A stretch of DNA of 64,000 nucleotides from the NCBI RefSeq assembly GCF_014648395.1, contig NZ_BMRA01000006.1, positions 437,202 to 501,201 of the forward strand. The letters run 5' to 3'. Shown here one piece after another: positions 52,767 through 61,168 of this stretch; the stretch's first letter is position 1, and the number at the start of each line of letters is the position of its first letter. The stretch is from Micromonospora fulviviridis. GTDB taxonomy: Bacteria; Actinomycetota; Actinomycetes; Mycobacteriales; Micromonosporaceae. The notes beneath the pieces are model-generated. The model was not told the origin of the DNA, did no database searches, and saw only the letters and a list, made by a program, of their open reading frames with translations. Made by a program: the position numbers and the translations under genes.

Positions 52767-54044
52767 TCACTCCGCCCGGCAGCCGGCGGCCGGACCGCGC
52801 AGCCGTACCCGGCGGATCGCCCGGTCGACCACCTCGACCACCTCGACGGTGAGCCCGGGCAGCCGGATCCGCTCGCCCGGCCCGGCGGGCAGGTGGCCCA
52901 GCCCGGCCAGGACCAGCCCGGCGACCGTGGTGTACTCCCGGGTCAGCGGGAAGGTCAGCTGCACGCCGGCGTCGGGCAGGTCGTGCAGCGGGAAGTCGCC
53001 CGGTAGCAGCAGCGCGCCGTCCGGCTCCCGGACCGCCTCGCGCACGTCCCGGTCGGTCTCGTCGTACAGCTCCCCGACGACCTCCTCGAGCAGGTCCTCC
53101 ATGGTGACCAGGCCGTCCACGCCGCCGTACTCGTCGATCACGAGGGCGAGCTGCTCGTGCCGCTGGCGCAGGTGCCGCATGGCGTCGGCGACCGGCAGCG
53201 TGCCGGGCAGCAGCACCGGCGGGCGGGCGCGCTCCCCGACGCTCTGTCCGTCGGCGTCGACCAGGTCGCGGATGTGCACCACCCCGCACACGTCGTCCAG
53301 CCCGCCGGGGCCGGTCACCGGGGCCCGGGAGCGGCCGGTGGCGGCCAGCCGTCGCATCGCCTCCGCCGCGGTCAGCTCCGCCGACAGGAACGTCACGTCC
53401 CGGCGGGCCACCAGGATCTCCCGCAGGGTACGGCCGGCGATGTCGAACGCCCCGGACAGGATCTCCCGCTGCTGGGCGGACAGCCCGCGCTGGCTGACCA
53501 GCATCTCGCGCAGCTCCTCCTCGGTCACCTCCTGCCGGTTGGCCCGCGGATCGCCGCCGGCCAACCGGACCAGCAGGTCGGTGGCCCGGCCGAGCAGCCA
53601 CACCGCCGGCCGGGACACCCGGGCGAGCAGGTCCAGCGGCGCGGCGCTGAGCAGCGCCCAGCGTTCCGCCGACTGCATGGCCAGCCGCTTCGGGGCCAGC
53701 TCGCCGACGACCAGCGTCACGAAGGTCAGCACCACGGTCACCAGCACCACGGCCACCGGCCGGGCGGCCCGGCCGAGGATGCCCAGCGGGCCGACCAGCG
53801 GCTCCGCCAGCGACACCGCGGCGGCCGCCGAGGCGAGGAACCCGGCCAGGGTGATGCCGAGCTGGATGGTGGCCAGGTAGCGGTTCGGCTCCCGGGCCAG
53901 CCGGGTGAGCCGCGCCCCGGCCCGCCCCGTCCGGCCCAGCCGCCGCAGCTGCCCCTCGCGCAGCGTCACGATGGCCATCTCGCTGCCCGACAGCGCCGCG
54001 TTGATCAGCACCAGGACCGCCACCAGGACGAGCTGTCCGGCCAT
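52767..54044 (-). CDS. CNNM/CorC-family membrane protein with CBS pair (hemolysin-like)
   Basis: A 425-residue protein: DUF21/CNNM membrane domain (about 1-190; start LVLINAALSGSEMAIVTL, with the conserved ELAPKRLAM near 122), CBS pair (about 205-330) and a C-terminal CorC/HlyC domain (from about 340; ELYDETDRDV). CNNM/CorC proteins move or sense Mg2+ or other divalent ions; the CBS pair binds nucleotides. Its ATG shares a base with the stop of the upstream small gene (TGATG). Confidence 0.92.
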   Translation of the reverse strand: MAGQLVLVAVLVLINAALSGSEMAIVTLREGQLRRLGRTGRAGARLTRLAREPNRYLATIQLGITLAGFLASAAAAVSLAEPLVGPLGILGRAARPVAVVLVTVVLTFVTLVVGELAPKRLAMQSAERWALLSAAPLDLLARVSRPAVWLLGRATDLLVRLAGGDPRANRQEVTEEELREMLVSQRGLSAQQREILSGAFDIAGRTLREILVARRDVTFLSAELTAAEAMRRLAATGRSRAPVTGPGGLDDVCGVVHIRDLVDADGQSVGERARPPVLLPGTLPVADAMRHLRQRHEQLALVIDEYGGVDGLVTMEDLLEEVVGELYDETDRDVREAVREPDGALLLPGDFPLHDLPDAGVQLTFPLTREYTTVAGLVLAGLGHLPAGPGERIRLPGLTVEVVEVVDRAIRRVRLRGPAAGCRAE

Positions 54045-54241
54045 CAGTCGGTCTCCAGGTCGTCCAGGGAGATCGCGTGGGTCATCAGCCACCGGGCCAG
54101 CGCGGCCATCCCGAACAGCCACAGCGGCGCCGACTCGGTGGTGCCGTTCGTGGCGAAGATGGCGAACCGCAGGTCCGGTGCCCGGTACGCCTCGATCCGC
54201 CACCGGTGGTTCCTGTCCCGCCAGACCGCCGAAGGGTCCAT
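54044..54241 (-). CDS. Small protein of unknown function upstream of the CNNM gene
   Basis: A 65-residue protein with pattern VWRDRNHRWRIEAYRAPDLR (residues 6-25) and a hydrophobic tail (LWLFGMAALARWLMT). ATG 54241, TGATG overlap with the CNNM gene, so translation of the two is coupled. No family recognised. Confidence 0.55.
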   Translation of the reverse strand: MDPSAVWRDRNHRWRIEAYRAPDLRFAIFATNGTTESAPLWLFGMAALARWLMTHAISLDDLETD

Positions 54242-54318
54242 GGCGTCACCGTAGGTGACCGGGTGCGACCGCCGGTGCCGCTTGGCGCAGCCGACGCCCA
54301 CGCGTCCCGCCGCAACGC

Positions 54319-56082
54319 TCACCCGGGCGGGCGGACCACCTCGCGGGCGTCGTCGGGCAGCCGGCGGGTGGCGCCCCGCCGGTCGAGCAGTTCCAGTAGC
54401 GGCACCGCCACGCGGCGGGTGGTGTCCAGGGCCTGCCGGGCGGCGCTGAGCGTGAACGGCTGCGGCAGCCCGGCCAGCACCCGCACCGCGTCGTCGAGGG
54501 CGCCGGGCAGCAGCACCACGTTGTCGGCGAGCTTCAGGAGGGCGCCGGCGCGCACGGCCGCCCCGATCTCCCGGGGGCCGAGGCCGAGATCGGCGAGCCG
54601 GTGGGCCTCGGGGGCCTGGAACGGGCGGTCGCCGTACTCGGCGCGGACCCGGTCCACCGCCCGGGCCACCGGTTCGGGCAGCGCGTCGCCCGGCGCGGCG
54701 GTGACCCGGCCGGCGCGCAGCCGCAGCGGCGGGTGGAGCAGCGCCTCCACCAGCGCCCGGTCGGGCAGGTCGAGGCGGTGCCGCAGCACGTCGACCGGCA
54801 CACCGGCCTCCAGGGGGTGCTCGCGGGCGTACCGGGCGACCTCCTCGGCGAGCCGGCGGCCCAGGTCCCGCCAGTGACCGGGGTCGGCCAGCCAGTCCCC
54901 CGCGACCGGGGCGGCGGTGGCCGGCACGCCCATCCGGGTCAGCTCGCCGGCCCGGGCCAGGCGCCGCCGGCGCAGTTCCCCGGCCAGGTCGGGCCGGCCG
55001 TCCAGCCCGGCCAGCACGGCGGCCCGGGCGGCGGCCGCGCCCCGGCGGCGCAGCGGCGGCGGGTCCACGTCCAGCACGGTCACCCCGCCGGCAACGTGGC
55101 GCCGGCCTGGGTCGCGCAGCAGCGCCCGGTCGCCGATCAGCAGCGGCAGCGGGCGGGCCAGCCGGAGCCGGACGGTGTCCGGGCCGAGCGGGCGGACCCG
55201 GGCGGGCACCGCGGCCGACCCGACGTGCAGCGTGAGGGTGGCCGGCAGGTCAGCGGCCGGGTCACCGGCGAGGCGCACGTCGAGCAGGTCGGTGCGGCGG
55301 AACCGGCCCGGGCTGAGCAGGGCGTCGCCGCGGGCCACCCGGTCCCGGGGCACCCCGCGCAGGTTCACCGCAACCCGGGCCACCGCGTCGACCTCGCCGT
55401 GGGCGGTGTTCAACGCGTGCAGGCCGCGCACCCGGACCGGTTCCCCGGTGGCGGCCAGTTCGAGCTGGTCGCCGACGCGCAACCGGCCGCCGCCGAGGGT
55501 GCCGGTGACCACCGTGCCGCTGCCCCGGATGGTGAACGAGCGGTCCACCCACAGCCGGACCGGGGCGTCGCGGGCCGGGTCGGGCAGCCGGGCGACCAGC
55601 CGGTCCAGCGCGGCCCGCAGCTCGGGCAGGCCGGCACCGGTGACCGCGCTGACCGGCACCGCCTCCACCGCACCGAGCGAGGTCGCGGCGAGTTCCGCCC
55701 GGGCCCGGGCCAGGGCCGGCCCCGGATCGGCCAGGTCGGCGCGGGTCACCACCAGCAGCCCGTACGACACCCCCAGCGCGTCCAGCGCGGCCAGGTGTTC
55801 CGCGGACTGCGGCATCCAGCCCTCGTCGGCGCCGACCACGACCAGCGCGGCCGGGACCGGCCCGACGCCGGCGAGCATGTTCGGCACGAACCGCTCGTGC
55901 CCGGGCACGTCGACGAAGGCGAGGGTGCCGCCGGAGGGCAGCGTGGTCCAGGCGAAGCCGAGGTCGATGGTCATGCCGCGGCGGCGTTCCTCCGCCCACC
56001 GGTCCGGTTCCATCCCGGTCAGCGCCCGGACCAGGGTGGACTTTCCGTGGTCGACGTGCCCGGCGGTGGCCACCACCCACAC
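54319..56082 (-). CDS. selB: Selenocysteine-specific elongation factor SelB
   Basis: A 587-residue GTPase that delivers Sec-tRNA to in-frame UGA codons by binding the SECIS hairpin. G1 GHVDHGKST (residues 8-16), switch region RRRGMTIDLGFAW, G3 DVPGHERF, and a G4 of type TRAD in place of NKxD, as in many SelB proteins. The middle holds EF-Tu-like domains 2 and 3 (FTIRGSGTVVTGTLGGGRLR). The C-terminal 200 residues are winged-helix repeats for SECIS binding (ending SAARQALDTTRRVAVPLLEL). GTG 56082, two bases after selA, so one operon. Next gene is unrelated. Confidence 0.95.
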   Translation of the reverse strand: MWVVATAGHVDHGKSTLVRALTGMEPDRWAEERRRGMTIDLGFAWTTLPSGGTLAFVDVPGHERFVPNMLAGVGPVPAALVVVGADEGWMPQSAEHLAALDALGVSYGLLVVTRADLADPGPALARARAELAATSLGAVEAVPVSAVTGAGLPELRAALDRLVARLPDPARDAPVRLWVDRSFTIRGSGTVVTGTLGGGRLRVGDQLELAATGEPVRVRGLHALNTAHGEVDAVARVAVNLRGVPRDRVARGDALLSPGRFRRTDLLDVRLAGDPAADLPATLTLHVGSAAVPARVRPLGPDTVRLRLARPLPLLIGDRALLRDPGRRHVAGGVTVLDVDPPPLRRRGAAAARAAVLAGLDGRPDLAGELRRRRLARAGELTRMGVPATAAPVAGDWLADPGHWRDLGRRLAEEVARYAREHPLEAGVPVDVLRHRLDLPDRALVEALLHPPLRLRAGRVTAAPGDALPEPVARAVDRVRAEYGDRPFQAPEAHRLADLGLGPREIGAAVRAGALLKLADNVVLLPGALDDAVRVLAGLPQPFTLSAARQALDTTRRVAVPLLELLDRRGATRRLPDDAREVVRPPG

Positions 56083-56084
56083 GG

Positions 56085-57377
56085 TCAGGCCCCGACCCGC
56101 AGGATCGCCGCCCGCACGTCCGGGTCCGCGTGGGCGGGCACGCAGCGCAGGTCGAGCAGGAGCCGGCCGTGCAGTACCCGGCCGAGGATCGGCGGCACGC
56201 CGGTGCGCAGCGGCTCGGCGTACCGCTCGGGCAGGCTCAGCGCCCAGGAGTCGAGTTCGACGCCGGGCGCGCCACCGCCGCCGACCACCGCGGCGCTGGG
56301 CACCACCTCCGCCTTGCAGCCGTCCTCGCCGAGCCGGTCGCGGAGCCGTTCGGTGCGGGCGCGCAGCGCGCCCGGCTCGGCGTGCAGGGCGTCCCGGGTC
56401 GGGGTGGTCGGCGCGTGCAGGGTGGCGGCGAGCGCGGCCAGGGTCAGCTTGTCCACCCGCAGCGCCCGGGCCAGGGGGTGCCGGCGCAGCCGCTCGACCA
56501 GATCGGCCGCGCCGAGCAGCAGGCCGGCCTGCGGCCCGCCGAGCAGCTTGTCGCCGCTGGCGGTCACCAGGTGCGCGCCGGCGCGCAGCGTGGTGGCGGC
56601 GTCCGGCTCGTCGGGCAGCAGCGGGTCGGGGGCCAGCAGCCCGGAGCCGATGTCGGCGACCACCGGCACGCCGAGGGTGGCCAGGTCGCCGACGGGCACG
56701 GCCGAGGTGAAGCCGGTGACCCGGAAGTTCGACGGGTGCACCTTGAGCACGAACCCGGTGCGCGGGCCGACGGCGGCGGCGTAGTCGGCGAGGCCGGTGC
56801 GGTTGGTGGTGCCCACCTCGCGCAGCCGGGCGCCGGTGCTCTCCAACAGATCGGGCAGGCGGAACCCGTCGCCGATCTCGACGAGTTCGCCCCGGCTGAC
56901 CACGATCTCCCGGTCCGCCGCGAGCGCGGTGGCGGCGAGGACCAGGGCGGCGGCGCCGTTGTTGACCACGTGCACGGCCGGCGCGTCGGGCACGGCGGCG
57001 GCGAGCGCGTCGAGCGCCTCCCGGCCGCGCCGGGCCCGACGCCCGGTACGCAGGTCCAGTTCCACGTCGGTGTGCCCGGCGGCGGCCACCAGGGCGTCGA
57101 CCGCGGCGGCCGGAAGCGGGGCCCGGCCCAGGTTGGTGTGCAGCACGACGCCGGTGGCGTTCAGCACCGCCCGCGGGGTCGGCGCGGGCAGTTCGGCCAG
57201 CGCGGCGTCGCGTACCTGCTCGGGGGTGAGCTCGCCGGCGCGGGCCCGCTCCTGGGCGCGGACGATCGCGGCCTTGACCCGGTCGCGGCCGAGCGTGCCG
57301 GCCGCGGCGGCCAGCGCCGGGTCGGCGAGCAGCGCGTCGGTACGCGGCACCCGCCGCCGCGGGTCGACGTCACGCAT
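56085..57377 (-). CDS. selA: L-seryl-tRNA(Sec) selenium transferase SelA
   Basis: A 430-residue PLP enzyme that turns Ser-tRNA(Sec) into Sec-tRNA(Sec) with selenophosphate. Key parts: NATGVVLHTNLGRAPL near 75-90, VNNGAAALVLAATALA near 130, SRGELVEIGDGFRLP near 155, and the PLP lysine in TASGDKLLGGPQAGLLLG near residue 268. ATG 57377 with GGGAG five bases upstream; the open frame to 57491 is the tRNA-Sec gene. selA is directly followed by selB. selD (selenophosphate synthetase) is not in the window. Confidence 0.95.
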   Translation of the reverse strand: MRDVDPRRRVPRTDALLADPALAAAAGTLGRDRVKAAIVRAQERARAGELTPEQVRDAALAELPAPTPRAVLNATGVVLHTNLGRAPLPAAAVDALVAAAGHTDVELDLRTGRRARRGREALDALAAAVPDAPAVHVVNNGAAALVLAATALAADREIVVSRGELVEIGDGFRLPDLLESTGARLREVGTTNRTGLADYAAAVGPRTGFVLKVHPSNFRVTGFTSAVPVGDLATLGVPVVADIGSGLLAPDPLLPDEPDAATTLRAGAHLVTASGDKLLGGPQAGLLLGAADLVERLRRHPLARALRVDKLTLAALAATLHAPTTPTRDALHAEPGALRARTERLRDRLGEDGCKAEVVPSAAVVGGGGAPGVELDSWALSLPERYAEPLRTGVPPILGRVLHGRLLLDLRCVPAHADPDVRAAILRVGA

Positions 57378-57393
57378 CGGGTCTCCCAGGGCT

Positions 57394-57489
57394 TGGCGGA
57401 GACGGACGGGAATCGAACCCGCCTGGCCCGGGTCCCGGACCACACCGGTTTTGAAGACCGGGAGGGGCACCAGCCGCCTGAACGCCTCC
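57394..57489 (-). tRNA. selC: tRNA-Sec (anticodon TCA)
   Basis: The sequence starts GGAGGCG and ends CGTCTCC-GCCA, with encoded CCA. The anticodon loop is CTTCAAAA (TCA) on a CCGGT/ACCGG stem; the T-arm is GGCGGGTTCGATTCCCGTC-like, and a long variable arm is present, giving 96 bases, the length of a tRNA-Sec. It stands 16 bases before selA in the same direction, in the selA-selB-selC-fdh block. A TTAGGT -10-like box lies at 57497-57502, suggesting its own promoter. Confidence 0.96.
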
Positions 57490-57549
57490 ACTCAGCACCT
57501 AACCACATGTGATCTCCGGTTGCCGGGCGAGGGCCGGACCCGCACCGGA

Positions 57550-58839
57550 TCAGGGACCGGGCGTCTGGAAGTGGGGTCGTGGCTCGCCGGGTGTGGTGGG
57601 CAGGCGGGTGAGCGGCGGGAGCACCAGCGCCACGAAGGCGAGGATGCCGATGACCGTGAAGGGCAGGGTGTAGCTCTTGCCGCTGGCCTCGTAGAGCAGC
57701 GACGTGAGCAGCGGACCCACGACTCCCCCGATGCTCCACGCCACGATCATCGCCCCGTAGATGGCGCCGGCGTTCGGCGTGCCGAAGTAGTCGGCGGCGG
57801 TCGCCGGCATGGTGCCGAAGCCACCGCCGTAGGCGAGGTAGACCAGGGCGGCGAGGGCCGCGAAGAGCCAGAACGCGGAGGCGTGCGGCAGGATCAGGAA
57901 GCAGACGCCCTGCAGGGCGAGCATGCCGATGAACGCCGGCATCCGGCCGATCCGGTCCGACAGCCACGCCCAGGCCACCCGTCCACCGCCGTTGAACAGG
58001 CCGAGGACGCCGACCAGGCCGGCGGCGGTCGCGGCGCCGACCCCGGCGACCGCCTGCGCGGCGTCGGCGGCCTGGGAGATCAGCGCGATGCCGCAGGTCA
58101 CGTTGAGCGTGAGGATCAGGGTGAGCAGGTACCACTGCCGGGTGCGCAGTGCCTCGCCGAAGGTGTAGACGCGGGTGCCGGCGACGGCCCGGCCGCCGAC
58201 CGCCGGCGTGAAGCCCGGCACCTGATAGCCGGCCGGCGGATCACGGAAGAACGACGCCCCCAGCAGCACCGCGACCAGGTAGGCGATGCCCAGCGGCAGG
58301 AAGACGCTGGTCTTGTGGTCGGTACCGGCCAGCAGCGCCTTCGCCACCGGTGCGGTGATCACCGCGCCGAAGCCGAAGCCCGCCACGGCGATGCCGGTGA
58401 TCAGCCCCCGCTTGTCCGGGAACCACTTGCTGAGCATGGCGATGGGCGTGATGTACGCGGCCCCGAGCCCGATCCCGCCCAGCACGCCGTAGGTGAGCAG
58501 CAGCAGCCACAGCTGGTCGCTCGACGACACCAGCGACGCGAGCATGGTCCCGACGGCGTAGAGGATCCCACCGCCCAGCGCCACCGGCCGTGGCCCGCGC
58601 CGGTCCTGGATGCGCCCGCCCACCAGGCTGCCGATGAAGATGGTCCCGATCGCCACCTCGAACGGCAGCACCACCTCGGCCTTGCTCCACCCGAACTCGG
58701 CCTGGAGCGGCTTGTTGAACACACTCCACGCGTAGACGGCGCCCAGCGCGAGCTGGACGAGCACGGCCGCCACGACGAGGCCCCACCGGCCCCGCGTCGG
58801 TGGTGGATTTCCCCGCGAATCCGCGGCTGATGTGGCCAT
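57550..58839 (-). CDS. OFA-family MFS transporter linked to formate dehydrogenase
   Basis: A 429-residue twelve-span transporter of the oxalate:formate antiporter type. Evidence: WGLVVAAVLVQLALGAVYAW at residues 19-38, GGIGLGAAYITPIAMLSKWF near 118-137 (the OFA motif with the charged-residue-free loop), and SDRIGRMPAF in the second half. It lies in the same direction 44 bases after the NrfD subunit gene and 60 bases before tRNA-Sec. The position suggests uptake or exchange of formate for the dehydrogenase (inference). Unlike the OFA gene at 7799-9217 it has no small-subunit gene behind it. Confidence 0.87.
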   Translation of the reverse strand: MATSAADSRGNPPPTRGRWGLVVAAVLVQLALGAVYAWSVFNKPLQAEFGWSKAEVVLPFEVAIGTIFIGSLVGGRIQDRRGPRPVALGGGILYAVGTMLASLVSSSDQLWLLLLTYGVLGGIGLGAAYITPIAMLSKWFPDKRGLITGIAVAGFGFGAVITAPVAKALLAGTDHKTSVFLPLGIAYLVAVLLGASFFRDPPAGYQVPGFTPAVGGRAVAGTRVYTFGEALRTRQWYLLTLILTLNVTCGIALISQAADAAQAVAGVGAATAAGLVGVLGLFNGGGRVAWAWLSDRIGRMPAFIGMLALQGVCFLILPHASAFWLFAALAALVYLAYGGGFGTMPATAADYFGTPNAGAIYGAMIVAWSIGGVVGPLLTSLLYEASGKSYTLPFTVIGILAFVALVLPPLTRLPTTPGEPRPHFQTPGP

Positions 58840-58883
58840 GAGCGGTACCCCCGTATCGGCTCATGGGCCGGCGCCTGTCCTGC

Positions 58884-60128
58884 CTATCCCCCGTTCGGGC
58901 CGGCGCCCGGCCCGCTGACGTCTGGTCCTCGGCTCTCCCGCCGCCGGGCCCGCTCCCGCTGCGGCACCACGGTGTACTTCGGGTCCTTCGCCGAGGCGAC
59001 CCCGCCGTGGAAGATGCCGAACCGGGTGCAGACGGAGGCGGCCAGCAGCGCGCCGCCGGACAGGGCGGACAGCACCCGGCTGCGCCGCCCGACCAGGGCG
59101 CCCGCCACCCCGGCGGCGGTCAGCGCGCGGCCGGCGCGCAGCAGCCGGCCGGCGGTGCCGGTCGCGTAGGGCTCGCTGAGCAGCCCGAGCCGGTTCTCCA
59201 CCCGGTGCGAGCCCCACAGCTCCAGCGCCGCGCCGGCGACCGCGAGGCGTCGCGCCGGGCCGGCCTGGGCCGGCGGCGCGGCGAGCAGCCCGACGCCGGC
59301 GCCGCTGGCCAGCGCGCTGCCCGCGAAGATGGTCGGCAGTTCCGGGTACGCCTCGTGCCACGACGGCACCGCCGTGTCGGCGAGCAGCACGCCGGTGTAC
59401 GTGGCCAGTGCCGGCGCGGTGGCCGCGGCGACCAGGCCGGCGGCGTGCCCGACCGGGGGCAGCAGCCGCCGGCCGAGGCCCAGCACGCCCCGCTCCGGCA
59501 GCCAGGGCGCGGCCTCGGCGACCGCCGCGATCCCGGCCGCCGGGCCGAAGGCGGTGAGGATCCAGGTGCCCATCGACATCGGCGAGGTCGGCTTCGCGAC
59601 CCGCAGCATGTGGTGGAACCGGCTGGGCTTGCCCAGGTCGTTGATGAGGAAGTACGCGCTGGCGCTGACCGCCGCGAGGGCGGTGACCCGGCCGGCCCGG
59701 CGCAGGGCCGGCCGGCCGGTGAGCTGGCCACCGGCCGCCAGCAGCGACGACCCGGCCGCGAGCCCGCCGGTGAACAGGTACGCGGCGATGTCCCACTTCC
59801 ACACCGGCGCCTTGAGGATCGGCCGCCCGTAGTACGAGGTGAACTCGGCGGGCGGCACCGTGAGCTGCTCCCCGCCGCCGCCCTTGCGGCGGCCCCGACG
59901 CCGTTCCACCGGCGGGACGTCCCGGAGCGGCTGGGGCGCGAGCCCGGCCTCGGCGGCCCCGGCGTCGGTGCGCGCCACGCCGGCCCCGGTGCCCGTCGCC
60001 CGGCTCCCGTGCGTGCCCGCCTTCGGGGCGTGGCCACCCGGCTCGCCCGGTCGGGCGGCCCCCTCGACGGCGAGCCGCGCGCGGAAACGGCGGAACAGGT
60101 CGCCGACGGCGGGACGCTCCGGACTCAC
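58884..60128 (-). CDS. NrfD/PsrC-type membrane subunit of formate dehydrogenase
   Basis: A 414-residue protein, GTG 60128 overlapping the stop of the iron-sulfur subunit gene (GTGA), with GGAGG upstream. Residues 1-85 are a hydrophilic low-complexity extension (Gly/Ala/Arg/Thr-rich, GRRKGGGG) that NrfD proteins normally lack. The membrane part begins PAEFTSYYGRPILKAPVWKW and contains about eight helices including DLGKPSRFHHMLRVAKPTSP, the diagnostic NrfD element. It anchors the complex and passes electrons to the quinone pool. Replaces the cytochrome b subunit (FdoI) of E. coli-type enzymes. Confidence 0.9.
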   Translation of the reverse strand: MSPERPAVGDLFRRFRARLAVEGAARPGEPGGHAPKAGTHGSRATGTGAGVARTDAGAAEAGLAPQPLRDVPPVERRRGRRKGGGGEQLTVPPAEFTSYYGRPILKAPVWKWDIAAYLFTGGLAAGSSLLAAGGQLTGRPALRRAGRVTALAAVSASAYFLINDLGKPSRFHHMLRVAKPTSPMSMGTWILTAFGPAAGIAAVAEAAPWLPERGVLGLGRRLLPPVGHAAGLVAAATAPALATYTGVLLADTAVPSWHEAYPELPTIFAGSALASGAGVGLLAAPPAQAGPARRLAVAGAALELWGSHRVENRLGLLSEPYATGTAGRLLRAGRALTAAGVAGALVGRRSRVLSALSGGALLAASVCTRFGIFHGGVASAKDPKYTVVPQRERARRRESRGPDVSGPGAGPNGG

Positions 60129-61168
60129 GACGAACCTCCGACGAACGCGGCGACGGCCGCCGCCGCCATGGCCAGGGCGGCCAGCCCGGCCCGCTTCCAC
60201 ATCTTCGGCAGGTCCCGGGTGGTGACCACCGGGTCCGGCGGCAGGCCGTAGACCTCCGGCTCGTCGAGGAGCAGGAAGAACGCGCCGTCGCCGCCGACGC
60301 CGTCGGTCGGGTCGTGGCCGTAGAGGCGGGCCTCCGGCACACCCCGGTCGTGCAGGTGGGCCACCCGCTGGGCGGCGCGTTCCCGCAGCTCGTCCAGGGG
60401 GCCGAACTGGATCGACTCGGTCGGGCAGGCTTGCGCGCAGGCCGGCGTCTTCCCGGCGCCCAGCCGGTCGTAGCAGAGCGTGCACTTCCACGCCCGCCCG
60501 TCGCCCTTGCGCTGGTCGATCACCCCGTACGGGCAGGCGGAGATGCAGTAGCCGCAGCCGTTGCAGATGTCCTCCTGCACCACGACCGTGCCGAATTCGG
60601 TGCGGAACAGCGACCCGGTGGGGCAGACGTCCAGGCAGGCGGCGTGGGTGCAGTGCTTGCAGACGTCCGACATCATCAGCCAGCGGAAGTCGGTCCGCGT
60701 GTCGGCGCCGGTGGCCCGTCCGGGCGGCTGGGCGCCGGGCATGCCGAGGAACTCGGGGCCGGCCGCCATCCGCGCCGCCGCCTCCGGCCGGCCCGGCGGC
60801 ACCCCCGGGTCGGTGCCGGTGTCGGTGGTCGTGCCGGCGGCGGTCACCGCGCTCTGCGCGCTGGCCGGCGGGCCGGTCGGGGTGTCCGCAAAGGGCGGGG
60901 TCCGGTGCCCGGCCGGGCGGGGCTGCTCGATGAAGGCGACGTGCCGCCAGGAGTTGGCGGTCAGCGCGCCGGTGTTGTCGTACGACATGCCGAGCAGGTC
61001 GAAACCCGAGTCCGGGACCCCGTTCCACTCCTTGCAGGCCACCTCGCACGCCTTGCAGCCGATGCAGACGCTGGTGTCGGTGAAGAAGCCCACCCGCGGG
61101 CCGGCCTCGACCCAGCCGGCGTCCGGGGCCGGGTCCAGCGGGCCGTAGAGGCTGTTGGCGTCAGGCAT
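60125..61168 (-). CDS. Iron-sulfur (4Fe-4S) subunit of formate dehydrogenase
   Basis: A 347-residue ferredoxin-like subunit with four cysteine sets: CIGCKACEVAC (35-45), CKHCTHAACLDVC (about 169-181), CNGCGYCISAC (about 200-210) and CTLCYDRLGAGKTPACAQAC (about 227-246). They bind four 4Fe-4S clusters that carry electrons from the Mo/W subunit. An unusual 80-residue Gly/Thr/Pro-rich insertion (about 85-160) lies between the first and second set. The C-terminus ends in a hydrophobic helix (GLAALAMAAAAVAAF) that may anchor it. Overlaps fdhA by eight bases. Confidence 0.92.
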   Translation of the reverse strand: MPDANSLYGPLDPAPDAGWVEAGPRVGFFTDTSVCIGCKACEVACKEWNGVPDSGFDLLGMSYDNTGALTANSWRHVAFIEQPRPAGHRTPPFADTPTGPPASAQSAVTAAGTTTDTGTDPGVPPGRPEAAARMAAGPEFLGMPGAQPPGRATGADTRTDFRWLMMSDVCKHCTHAACLDVCPTGSLFRTEFGTVVVQEDICNGCGYCISACPYGVIDQRKGDGRAWKCTLCYDRLGAGKTPACAQACPTESIQFGPLDELRERAAQRVAHLHDRGVPEARLYGHDPTDGVGGDGAFFLLLDEPEVYGLPPDPVVTTRDLPKMWKRAGLAALAMAAAAVAAFVGGSS

